Source of the DNA: 2-02-FULL-66-14 sp964651335 | Lineage (GTDB): Bacteria; Pseudomonadota; Gammaproteobacteria; Burkholderiales; SG8-39 | Length of the DNA stretch: 64,000 nt | Direction of reading: 5' to 3' | NCBI GenBank assembly: GCA_964651335.1 | Contig: CAZYVT010000014.1 | Location: 9,388 to 73,387, forward strand | Shown: in pieces, positions 19,796-26,800 of the stretch | How positions within the stretch are numbered: position 1 is the stretch's first letter | How the letters are laid out: each line of letters begins with the position of its first letter | Notes under the pieces: model-generated | What the model was told of the DNA's origin: nothing | Database searches by the model: none | Seen by the model: only the letters and a program-made list of their open reading frames with translations | Translations under genes and position numbers: made by a program

Positions 19796-20125
19796 CTATC
19801 CCTGCCACACTCCGTAGCCCTTCTCCCGCAGGGCGATCGCCAGCTCTACCTCCATCTCCCTTGCGCCTTCGTAGGGCATCGGGTTGTAGACCTCATACAA
19901 CCCGGGCAGCAGCCGTACTCCATATTTCCTGGCGAACTTGTTCGACTTGATCCCGGCCTTGTGTTTGTCAAAACGCCGCTCCGGGGACAGGCCGGTCATG
20001 CCAACATAGACGCACGGCTTCAGCGGGTCGTAGTCGGAATTGGCTTTGCGGAATCGGGGCTCGTAGAGAACGTCTTTTGAGAGCTCGATGACGTAAACGG
20101 AATAGCGGTGCCTGATCGTGCTCAC
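19796..20125 (-). CDS. Stand-alone GIY-YIG-like domain protein
   Basis: 109 residues. The core YSVYVIEL ... CVYVGMTGLSPERRFDKHK resembles the GIY-YIG nuclease superfamily in a divergent form (VYVIEL for GIY, VYVGMT for YIG). The C-terminus ends EKGYGVWQ. The GTG start shares the sequence GTGA with the stop codon of the acetyltransferase gene, so translation is coupled. Nuclease activity is inferred from the fold only. Confidence 0.7.
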   Translation of the reverse strand: MSTIRHRYSVYVIELSKDVLYEPRFRKANSDYDPLKPCVYVGMTGLSPERRFDKHKAGIKSNKFARKYGVRLLPGLYEVYNPMPYEGAREMEVELAIALREKGYGVWQG

Positions 20126-20607
20126 TTCGGCGTGTAGAAGCGAATGCCCGGCTTGAGTTCTTCGAACAGGAGGTAGGGCGTTTCCGCCATGCCGGCCGCG
20201 CGGTAGGTGGCCTGGGCGCGGTGATTGTCGCGCTCGACGTAGAGCCGGAAGCCGCAGACAGCCGGGTCCTGGGAGGCAAGTTCCTGCAGGTATCGGTAAA
20301 GACGCCTGTAGACGCCCCGGCGGCGGAATTCGGGGCGCACATAGACGCTCTGAATCCACCAGAAATTGCCGTTTCGCCAGTCGCTCCATTCGGTGGTGAT
20401 CATCAGCGAGCCAGCGACTTCGGCGCCCGCCTCGGCGATCACGTAGAACCCGGAACCTGGATGGTTCAGCAGGTGGCGCACCCCCGCAGTCAGCACCTCG
20501 GAAAAAAGCTCCTTGCGCTCGGTTTCGAGCGCAAGGGCCGAGTTGAACCGGATCAATGTCTGCGCATCCTCCCGGGTCGCTAGGCGAATCCGTATCGGGT
20601 CCGTCAT
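20122..20607 (-). CDS. GNAT family N-acetyltransferase
   Basis: 161 residues with the GNAT core: strand beta4 FWWIQSVYVRPEFRRRG, where RRRGVYR is the acetyl-CoA pyrophosphate loop, and the later NHRAQATYRAAGM. The substrate is unknown. It sits between the esterase gene (21 bp upstream) and the GIY-YIG gene (4-bp overlap), in a three-gene minus-strand operon. Confidence 0.88.
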   Translation of the reverse strand: MTDPIRIRLATREDAQTLIRFNSALALETERKELFSEVLTAGVRHLLNHPGSGFYVIAEAGAEVAGSLMITTEWSDWRNGNFWWIQSVYVRPEFRRRGVYRRLYRYLQELASQDPAVCGFRLYVERDNHRAQATYRAAGMAETPYLLFEELKPGIRFYTPK

Positions 20608-20628
20608 CGGAGTGGGCAGTCTTTCGCG

Positions 20629-21753
20629 TCAGGATTTCAATGCGCGGTAGAGGAACGGCAGGCTGAAGTTCATCCTGTAATCGACGTCCGAGTGATCATC
20701 GTCGAACTCCTCGTAGCGATGGCGAATGCCGGCTTCGGCAAGCCGCTTCGACAGGATGCGGCTGCCATAGTGGATATGGAACTGGTCGCGCCAGCCGCAA
20801 TCGATGTAGATGCCTCGCAAAGCCTTGAGATTGGACCGGTATCGATGGACCAGATGAACCGGATCGTTCTGGCGCCATCTGTTCCATCTTTGCGCCATGA
20901 CCTCACCGGTCTCCAGATTGAACGGGACGCGAAAGCCAAGCGGCGCCCGGGGGTCCGGATCGTAGCTCGCGGCCATGCAGAGGTTCATGATGCAGTGGCC
21001 TTCCTCCGTCGAGAGCTTCTCCTTCTTCCACACATGGGTGAGAAAGCGCTTGATCCTGCCGTCGTCGAATCCTGCGTTCGCGCCCCTGTAGCGCGATTCC
21101 CTGCGCACGTCGACGATTCCCGGTTTGCGCTTGGACAGGCGGTGCTTTGCGAGCGTGTTCAGCGTGTTCGGCCAGTCATGCCAATAGACAAAGTCGAAAT
21201 ACGCGTCGCCCGAATGATTGGCGATCGCGCCCCAGACCTTCGCGTACTTCATGCCGTGAATCATGGCGCCGTAGCCGCCCGAGGACTTGCCGAAGCAGCC
21301 GCGATGCTCGCGGCCAGGGAGCGTGCGGAACTCGCGCTCGACGAAGGGGACGAGTTCCTGCGTCAGGTAGTCAGCGTAGTTCCCGATTGCCGATGAGTTG
21401 ACGTACTGGTTGCCGCCGAGCGCAGTGAAACAGTCCGGAAAGACGATCATCGCCGGACCCATCTCGTGCTCGTGGATGAGCCGCGCGGCGCGCTCGGGCA
21501 CGTTGTCGCCGAAGGGCTTCCAGTTCGCATGTGCGAGCCCGGACCCGGTGAAACCGACAAGATCGAACAGCACCGGGAAGCGCCGGCCCGGACCACCGCG
21601 TTTACGGGAGCTCCCGTCGTCATACTGCGGCGGCAGCCATACGCCGAGCTTGCGCACGTGGGGGTCGCCCAGCGGGTTGCTCCTGAGGATGTTTGAGGTG
21701 TGTTCCAGCACGACGAGCGTGCCGGCCGCGCCTTTGGGACGTTTGAGTGTCAT
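20629..21753 (-). CDS. Esterase D-like alpha/beta hydrolase
   Basis: 374 residues. The nucleophile elbow is GKSSGGYGAM (GxSxGG) and an acid/His region EEFDDDHSDVDYR lies near the C-terminus. The N-terminal part (GTLVVLEHTSNILRSNPLGD) and DLVGFTGSG fit the esterase D / S-formylglutathione-hydrolase-like group, though the protein is longer than typical members (about 280). No signal peptide is visible. Start ATG 21753 has GAAGAG upstream; the frame extends further but crosses the inverted repeat and then reads antisense to the next gene. Confidence 0.82.
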   Translation of the reverse strand: MTLKRPKGAAGTLVVLEHTSNILRSNPLGDPHVRKLGVWLPPQYDDGSSRKRGGPGRRFPVLFDLVGFTGSGLAHANWKPFGDNVPERAARLIHEHEMGPAMIVFPDCFTALGGNQYVNSSAIGNYADYLTQELVPFVEREFRTLPGREHRGCFGKSSGGYGAMIHGMKYAKVWGAIANHSGDAYFDFVYWHDWPNTLNTLAKHRLSKRKPGIVDVRRESRYRGANAGFDDGRIKRFLTHVWKKEKLSTEEGHCIMNLCMAASYDPDPRAPLGFRVPFNLETGEVMAQRWNRWRQNDPVHLVHRYRSNLKALRGIYIDCGWRDQFHIHYGSRILSKRLAEAGIRHRYEEFDDDHSDVDYRMNFSLPFLYRALKS

Positions 21754-21826
21754 GGTTCTCTTCGATCGAATTCGCCATACAACGGCGTGTTCCTGGCTTC
21801 TTCCCGGATGAATCGCGTCATTGGGC

Positions 21827-21878
21827 AAAATGGGGTCAGAGTAAGATTTCCTCGGAAATCTTACTCTGACCCCATTTT
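21827..21878. repeat. Perfect 25-bp inverted repeat
   Basis: Two perfectly complementary 25-nt arms (21827-21851 and 21854-21878) are separated by TC. The arm core is GGGGTCAGAGTAAGATTT. The right arm ends 2 bp before the GTG start of the CoxL-like gene, so the ribosome-binding region of that gene is inside the hairpin. It sits between divergent genes. It may be a REP/mobile palindrome or a translational switch. Confidence 0.92.
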
Positions 21879-21880
21879 CC

Positions 21881-24205
21881 GTGACCGCTCCCGGCATCCA
21901 GTTCGATCCCAACTCCGCGCGCTTCGGCGCTTCACGCTCGCAAAAGCGCATCGAGGATGACCGGCTGCTGACCGGCAAGGGCCTATACAGCGACGACCGC
22001 GTATTTCCGCGCCAGGCGTGGCTTGTGCTGGTGCGTTCGCCGCACGCGCACGCGCGGATCGTCTCCGTGGATCTCCCGCCGGCGCGCGCCGCGCCGGGCG
22101 TTCTCGCGGCCTGGTCCATGGACGACCTGAGAAAGGATGGCGTCGGACACATCCCCTTTCCGCCGCTGTTTCAGCGCGCGGACGGTTCTCCGATGGCCGC
22201 GCCGCCCCGCACGCCGCTCGCGGAAGGGAAGGTCTACTACGTCGGCCAGCCGGTCGCAGCGATTGTCGCCGAGACGCGCGAGCAGGCGCAGGACGCTGCA
22301 GAACTCGCGATGGTCGAATATGAGGATTTGCCGTGCGTGACGGACGTGCGGCAAGCGGTCGAAACGGACGCGCCGCAGCTCTGGGCCGCGGCGGCGGGCA
22401 ACGTGTCCGCGGAAGCACGGATCGGAAACGCGAAGGCGGTGGAGGAGGCGTTCGCGCGTGCAGCGCACGTCGCAAGCCTTGCGCTCTGCAATCAGCGGTT
22501 GAACGCGATGGCGATCGAGCCGCGTTGCTCGATCGGCGTTTACGAGAACGGCCGCTGGAGGCTCTACACACAGAACCAGACTCCGACCGGCGCGCGCCAG
22601 CTCCTTGGCGAGGCGTTCGCGCGGAAACCCGAGGCCTTCCGCGTCATCGTGGGCGATCTGGGCGGTGGGTTCGGCATGAAGACGGGGCTTGCCAACGAGG
22701 ATGCGCTCGTCTGCTACGCGGCGCGCAAGCTCGGCCGGCCGGTGAAGTGGCGCGCCGAGCGCAGCGAGGACTTTCTCGCCGCGCACATGGGCCGCGACCA
22801 GCACTACGACGCGCAGCTCGCGCTGGATCGCGATGGGCGGATCCTTGCGCTGCGGGTGAAAATGCTGGCGAATTTCGGCGCCGTGCCGATCGGTTCGACG
22901 GCCATCATTCCGCTGTTTCTCGAGCCCAAGGTGCAGACCACCGTGTATCACGTGCCTGCAGTCGATTACCACGTGCGCGGCGTCCTCACCAACACGATGG
23001 CAACCGGCGCCTACCGCGGCGCGGGACGCCCCGAGGCCAATTACCTGATGGAGCGCCTCATCGAGCAGGCGGGGCGCGAAATGAAGCTCGACTGCGCAGA
23101 GATCCGGCGCCGCAACTTCATCCGGCCGGAACAGTTTCCATATCGCACACATATGGATGACTGGTACGACGCGGGGGAGTTCGCGCGCATGCTCGAGCGG
23201 GCGCTGCAGGAATCCGACTGGGCCGGTTTTCCGGCGCGGCGCGAGGAGGCGAAGCGCAGAGGACGCCTGCGCGGGCGCGGACTTTCCGTTTACCTGGAAT
23301 GGACCGGTGCGTTTCCCACCGAGACGGTCGATATTCAGGTCGCGGCGGACGGCACCGTGACCGTGTTCACCGGCACTCAGGCGATGGGCCAGGGGCTGGA
23401 GACGACCTACACGCAGCTTGTCACCGAAGTGTTGCAGATCCAGGCGCGAGAGGTGCGCGTGGTGCAGGGTGACACCGATGCGGCGACCGGCGTCGGCAGC
23501 GTCGGGTCGCGCTCCGCCTTCGTCGGCGGCTCGGCCGCGGTCGCGGCCGGGCGGCGCGTGATCCTGCGCGGCAAGGAGCTTGCGGCAGATGCGCTCGAGG
23601 CAGCGCCGGGCGATATCGAGTACCGTGACGGGCGCTTTGCGATCGCCGGTACCGACCGCTCGATGACGCTTGCCGAGGCCGCGGCACGCGAGCCGCGTCA
23701 ATTCATTCGTGTCTCCGCGACCGAGACGCCGTCGGCGCCTTCGTGGCCGAACGGCGCGCAGGTGTGCGAGGTCGAGATCGATCCCGATACCGGCGAAGTC
23801 GAGCTCGCGGCGATCACGAGCGTGGACGACATCGGACGCATCATCAACCACATGATCGCAGAAGGGCAGATCCACGGCGGCATCGCGCAAGGCGTCGGGC
23901 AGGCGCTCTGGGAGCAGGCGGTGTACGACCCGCAAAGCGGTCAGCTTCTCACGGGTTCGCTCATGGATTATTGCGTGCCGCGCGCCGACCAGTTTCCGCC
24001 GATGAAGAACGCCTTCGACGAGAGCGTGCCGTGCAAGACCAACCTGCTGGGCGTCAAGGGGTGCGGCGAAATCGGCACGATCGGAGCGGTGCCCGCGGCG
24101 GTACACGCAGTGCTCGATGCGCTTGCCGAGCGCGGGATCGCGCACCTCGAAATGCCGCTGACGGCGGAAAAGATCTGGCGCGCGCTGCACGATTCCGGCG
24201 GGTGA
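21881..24205 (+). CDS. Molybdopterin-dependent dehydrogenase, CoxL-like large subunit
   Basis: 774 residues of the xanthine oxidase family. The active-site loop AYRGAGR (377-383) is the form II CoxL/aldehyde-oxidase type, not the AYRCSFR of true CO dehydrogenase. The catalytic base is Glu730 in GVKGCGEIG, and MQGLET-like QAMGQGLETTY binds the cofactor. The expected role is oxidation of an aldehyde or N-heterocycle in the cytoplasm. No medium (FAD) or small (2Fe-2S) subunit genes adjoin it, which is unusual. GTG 21881 is the only plausible start, and no Shine-Dalgarno can be seen because the inverted repeat occupies that region. Confidence 0.9.
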   Translation: MTAPGIQFDPNSARFGASRSQKRIEDDRLLTGKGLYSDDRVFPRQAWLVLVRSPHAHARIVSVDLPPARAAPGVLAAWSMDDLRKDGVGHIPFPPLFQRADGSPMAAPPRTPLAEGKVYYVGQPVAAIVAETREQAQDAAELAMVEYEDLPCVTDVRQAVETDAPQLWAAAAGNVSAEARIGNAKAVEEAFARAAHVASLALCNQRLNAMAIEPRCSIGVYENGRWRLYTQNQTPTGARQLLGEAFARKPEAFRVIVGDLGGGFGMKTGLANEDALVCYAARKLGRPVKWRAERSEDFLAAHMGRDQHYDAQLALDRDGRILALRVKMLANFGAVPIGSTAIIPLFLEPKVQTTVYHVPAVDYHVRGVLTNTMATGAYRGAGRPEANYLMERLIEQAGREMKLDCAEIRRRNFIRPEQFPYRTHMDDWYDAGEFARMLERALQESDWAGFPARREEAKRRGRLRGRGLSVYLEWTGAFPTETVDIQVAADGTVTVFTGTQAMGQGLETTYTQLVTEVLQIQAREVRVVQGDTDAATGVGSVGSRSAFVGGSAAVAAGRRVILRGKELAADALEAAPGDIEYRDGRFAIAGTDRSMTLAEAAAREPRQFIRVSATETPSAPSWPNGAQVCEVEIDPDTGEVELAAITSVDDIGRIINHMIAEGQIHGGIAQGVGQALWEQAVYDPQSGQLLTGSLMDYCVPRADQFPPMKNAFDESVPCKTNLLGVKGCGEIGTIGAVPAAVHAVLDALAERGIAHLEMPLTAEKIWRALHDSGG

Positions 24206-24214
24206 GTGCGGTGC

Positions 24215-24220
24215 TATAGT
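24215..24220 (+). promoter_or_regulatory. -10-like box 8 nt before the TonB-type start
   Basis: TATAGT, then 8 nt, then ATG 24229. This is consistent with a leaderless or near-leaderless transcript and supports 24229 as the start. Confidence 0.45.
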
Positions 24221-24228
24221 TTTCCACG

Positions 24229-24996
24229 ATGATGGTGCCTGGCGGAGCGATGCGCTTCAACGAGGACGGAAACCGCGCGATCGGCATAGCGCTACTCCTC
24301 TCGATTGCGCTGCATGGGCTGCTGCTCTTTGCGTTGGCGGGCCTGCGTGAAGCGCAGCAGAGCCGGAGCCTTGCCCGCGAGCCGATCGCCGCGCGTCTGT
24401 TGCGGCCGCGAATCGAGCCGGTGACGCCTTCCGTTCCGCAATTGGCGCCTCAGGAACCGCGAAAACCTGTTCGTCCACCGGAACCAAAACCGGCACCGAA
24501 GGCAGGTCATGCTGCTGAACCGGCACCAACCCAGCCGCCCCAAACGGCGAGCGCGGAGTCCGCAGCGCCGGTAATCGCGATGGCTCCTGCGGTTTCGGCC
24601 CCACCGGCGTCGCCCGCGGCCGCCGTCGCGCCCGCACCGGTCGCACGAGCGGAGACCGGGCCTGCGGCTTCCGCTTCTAATGCATTGGACGCAGGCACGC
24701 TGGCGCAATACCGCCTCGCAATCATCAGCGCGGCGAAACTCTACAAACGCTACCCGCGTGCGGCCCTGGACAACAACTGGCAGGGAAAGGTCGAGATCCG
24801 CATGGCAATCGGCGCGAACGGTGCGATAGCGGGGCTGAGCGTGCGCACTAGCGCGGGGCATGCGGTGCTCGATCAGCAGGCTCTCGAAATGATCGAACGG
24901 GCGAAGGCGATGTCGCCGATCCCCCCGGCGCTGCGCGGCCGGGAGTTTGTGGTGGATATTCCGGTGATCTTCAGCTTGAGGGAGCCGGATGCGTAG
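24229..24996 (+). CDS. tonB: TonB family energy-transducing protein
   Basis: 255 residues. An N-terminal membrane anchor (about 17-37) is followed by a long Pro/Ala/Lys-rich periplasmic linker (60-150) and a C-terminal TonB domain with YPRAALDNNWQGKVEIRMAI and the final VVDIPVIFSLR. It couples the proton-motive force to outer-membrane siderophore or metal receptors. The adjoining FbpABC-like genes suggest an iron-uptake island. No ExbB/ExbD or receptor gene is in view. An alternative start at ATG 24250 would remove seven residues. Confidence 0.88.
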   Translation: MMVPGGAMRFNEDGNRAIGIALLLSIALHGLLLFALAGLREAQQSRSLAREPIAARLLRPRIEPVTPSVPQLAPQEPRKPVRPPEPKPAPKAGHAAEPAPTQPPQTASAESAAPVIAMAPAVSAPPASPAAAVAPAPVARAETGPAASASNALDAGTLAQYRLAIISAAKLYKRYPRAALDNNWQGKVEIRMAIGANGAIAGLSVRTSAGHAVLDQQALEMIERAKAMSPIPPALRGREFVVDIPVIFSLREPDA

Positions 24997-25582
24997 ACGC
25001 GTGCACGCCGACACGCGCAGGCGCGTGTACACTGGAACGATGGATCGGGACGCGATACGGGCCTTCGTCGCGCGAGACCGCGACCGCGTCGCCGCGCTCA
25101 AGCGAGACCATCACGCCAAGCGGTACCGGATGTCTCGCGGGAAATCGGGACTCGAAGCCGCGCGGGCGCTGCGGGAGCACGCGCGCAAGATCCGCCCCGA
25201 CTGGCCGACCGCGCGAGACCGCGACGAGGATTTCGCGCACCACGTGGCGCTGAAGCGACGAATCGATCGCGCAGCGCATGCGTTCGCCGCTCGCTGAGGC
25301 GCTCGGGGCGCTCGCCCGGGTGCTCGCGTCGCGGTGAACGCTCTTCACGTCGCGCCCGAGCGCGCGCGCAAGCCCCCGCAGGCTCATCGGCCCGAGCGCC
25401 TGTAACTGCTCGATGACCGTCCAGCGCACCGGCGTCAATACCCGAAACAGCGCCGCAGGCGACTGAAAGCTGCGGAATTCTCCCTGGTACCGGCCCGTTT
25501 TCATCGCTCGGACGAAGCCCGCTTTCATGCGTGCCGCCGCGGCCCGCTCGTTGCGCTCGATCAGGATCGTCATCGTTCTCAT
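24971..25582 (-). CDS. HTH protein resembling a toxin-antitoxin antitoxin; C-terminal part uncertain
   Basis: Residues 1-90 look real: TILIERNERAAAARMK, then SPAALFRVLTPVRWTVIEQL and the helix-turn-helix MSLRGLARALGRDVKSVHRD, as in HVO_A0114/TumA-like winged-helix antitoxins. After about residue 88 the sequence becomes Ser/Ala/Arg-rich and the expected wing is missing. The frame stays open to 24971 only by chance or through decay. Its ATG overlaps the fbpC stop (ATGA), so it is translationally coupled to the iron transporter gene. The C-terminal half overlaps a plausible opposite-strand gene (25040-25297). Confidence 0.5.
   Translation of the reverse strand: MRTMTILIERNERAAAARMKAGFVRAMKTGRYQGEFRSFQSPAALFRVLTPVRWTVIEQLQALGPMSLRGLARALGRDVKSVHRDASTRASAPSASASGERMRCAIDSSLQRHVVREILVAVSRGRPVGADLARVLPQRPRGFESRFPARHPVPLGVMVSLERGDAVAVSRDEGPYRVPIHRSSVHAPARVGVHASTHPAPSS
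25011..25028 (+). terminator. Short hairpin after tonB
   Basis: ACACGCGC and GCGCGTGT form a perfect 8-bp stem with AG between. It lies 15 bp after the tonB stop and just before the next plus-strand gene. No T-tract is present. Confidence 0.3.
25028..25033 (+). promoter_or_regulatory. -10-like box 6 nt before the small ORF at 25040
   Basis: TACACT, then GGAACG, then ATG 25040. It has the same spacing as the boxes before the MarC-type, ZIP and DUF427 genes. Confidence 0.4.
25040..25297 (+). CDS. Small charged protein of unknown function
   Basis: 85 residues, rich in Arg, Asp and His (MDRDAIRAFVARDRDRVAAL ... RPDWPTARDR ... FAHHVALKRRIDRA). The helical, patterned sequence looks more protein-like than the antisense reading, and a -10-like box precedes its ATG at the spacing used by neighbouring genes. 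It overlaps the 3' half of the HTH gene tail-to-tail. It could be an independent gene that invaded or degraded that reading frame. No family name can be given. Confidence 0.5.
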   Translation: MDRDAIRAFVARDRDRVAALKRDHHAKRYRMSRGKSGLEAARALREHARKIRPDWPTARDRDEDFAHHVALKRRIDRAAHAFAAR

Positions 25583-26685
25583 GGTGTCCTTGCTTCCTCA
25601 ATGTCTGACCCCGCGAGTGGCGCGAAAGCGATGACGTGATCGACATCCAGCCGGATGCCGATGTTCTCGCCGAGCGCATGGTTGTGATGACTCGGCACCA
25701 GTGCGAGCACCTTGCGGCCGCTTTCGAGCTTGAGCGTGTAGAGAATCTCGGCGCCGCGAAACGCCTTGTGCACCACTTCGGCCTGCATCGGTGAAGCGTC
25801 GTCATGCACCACGTCATCCGGCCGCAGCAGGATCTCGGCGGAGCAGCCGCGTCCGCAGACATCGCAGCCGATCCTGCAGTCGTGCGGAATGTCGCCCTCG
25901 AGCACGCCGAGCTCGATTTCGACCTGGCGTGGATTGAGAACCTTTGCCGGCAGGAACACGCCCTGGCCGACGAAGTCGGCGACAAACCGGTTTACCGGCT
26001 TGTGGTACAGGTTGTACGCGGAGTCCCATTGCTGAATCCGCCCCTGGTGCAGGATCCCGACTTCGTCTGCGATCGCGAACGCCTCGTGCTGGTTGTGCGT
26101 CACCAGCACGGCGGTGGCACCCGACGCCTTGATGATGTCGCGCAGCTCGAGCGACAGGCGCTCGCGCAGGTCCACGTCGAGGTTCGAGAACGGCTCGTCG
26201 AGCAGGATCAACTCCGGCCGCGGCGCGAGCGCTCGTGCGAGCGCGGTGCGCTGCTGCTGGCCGCCGGAGAGTTCGTGCGGATACCGGTCGAGCGAGCCGG
26301 CGATGCCGACGAGTTCGGCGAGCTCGGCAACGCGCGACTCCGCCTCCCGCTTTGGCATGCCGCGCAGACCGAAGCGCAGGTTGTCGCCAATGTCGAGGTG
26401 CGGAAACAGTGCGTAGTCCTGGAACACCATGCCGGTGCGTCGCTGCTCGGGGGCGAGCTGAAAGTCCGGGCGTGTCACCACGGCGCCGTCAATCAGGATC
26501 TCTCCGGCAGTCACCGGTTCGAACCCGGCGATGCCGCGCAGGAGCGTGGTTTTGCCGCAGCCGCTCGGGCCAAGAATGCAGCCGATGCTGCCGCGCTCCA
26601 GCTCGAACGAAACGTCGCGCACGACAACGTGCTCGCCGTAGGCCTGCTCGACTCTGCGCAGCTCCAGTACGGGCCGCTCAGCCAT
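25579..26685 (-). CDS. fbpC: Fe(3+) ABC transporter ATP-binding protein
   Basis: 368 residues. Walker A GPSGCGKTT (39-47), Q-loop FQDYALFPH, signature ELSGGQQQR, Walker B LILLDEPFSNLD and switch His in VTHNQHEA are all present. The C-terminal regulatory domain is typical except for four cysteines in 12 residues (CRIGCDVCGRGC), an unusual cluster. It powers ferric-ion import with FbpB and FbpA. It is divergent from fbpB across a 115-bp region with a Fur-like site. Confidence 0.93.
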   Translation of the reverse strand: MAERPVLELRRVEQAYGEHVVVRDVSFELERGSIGCILGPSGCGKTTLLRGIAGFEPVTAGEILIDGAVVTRPDFQLAPEQRRTGMVFQDYALFPHLDIGDNLRFGLRGMPKREAESRVAELAELVGIAGSLDRYPHELSGGQQQRTALARALAPRPELILLDEPFSNLDVDLRERLSLELRDIIKASGATAVLVTHNQHEAFAIADEVGILHQGRIQQWDSAYNLYHKPVNRFVADFVGQGVFLPAKVLNPRQVEIELGVLEGDIPHDCRIGCDVCGRGCSAEILLRPDDVVHDDASPMQAEVVHKAFRGAEILYTLKLESGRKVLALVPSHHNHALGENIGIRLDVDHVIAFAPLAGSDIEEARTP

Positions 26686-26726
26686 GGGTCCGTGATCTCA
26701 TGCCAGTTTGCTCAATCTGCCCCAAG

Positions 26727-26743
26727 ATGATAACAGTTCTTAT
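26727..26743. promoter_or_regulatory. Fur-like operator between fbpC and fbpB
   Basis: ATGATAAC-A-GTTCTTAT is an 8-1-8 imperfect palindrome that matches 12 of 19 positions of the classical GATAATGATAATCATTATC box when aligned by eye. It lies upstream of both divergent iron-transport genes and just before the -35 element of fbpB. Confidence 0.6.
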
Positions 26744-26748
26744 TTGCC

Positions 26749-26777
26749 TTGAAGTTGGCCAGCGTGCCTGCTAGGAT
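26749..26777 (+). promoter_or_regulatory. Sigma-70-like promoter of fbpB
   Basis: TTGAAG (26749-26754), a 17-bp spacer and TAGGAT (26772-26777), 23 bp before the GTG start. It lies 5 bp downstream of the Fur-like palindrome, so repression by Fur-Fe is likely. Confidence 0.55.
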
Positions 26778-26800
26778 TTGTTGAATTTTCAAAGAGTTTT

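Noticed and set aside
21983..24190. A 735-codon minus-strand frame opposite the CoxL-like gene
   Set aside because: Antisense of a clearly conserved molybdoenzyme.
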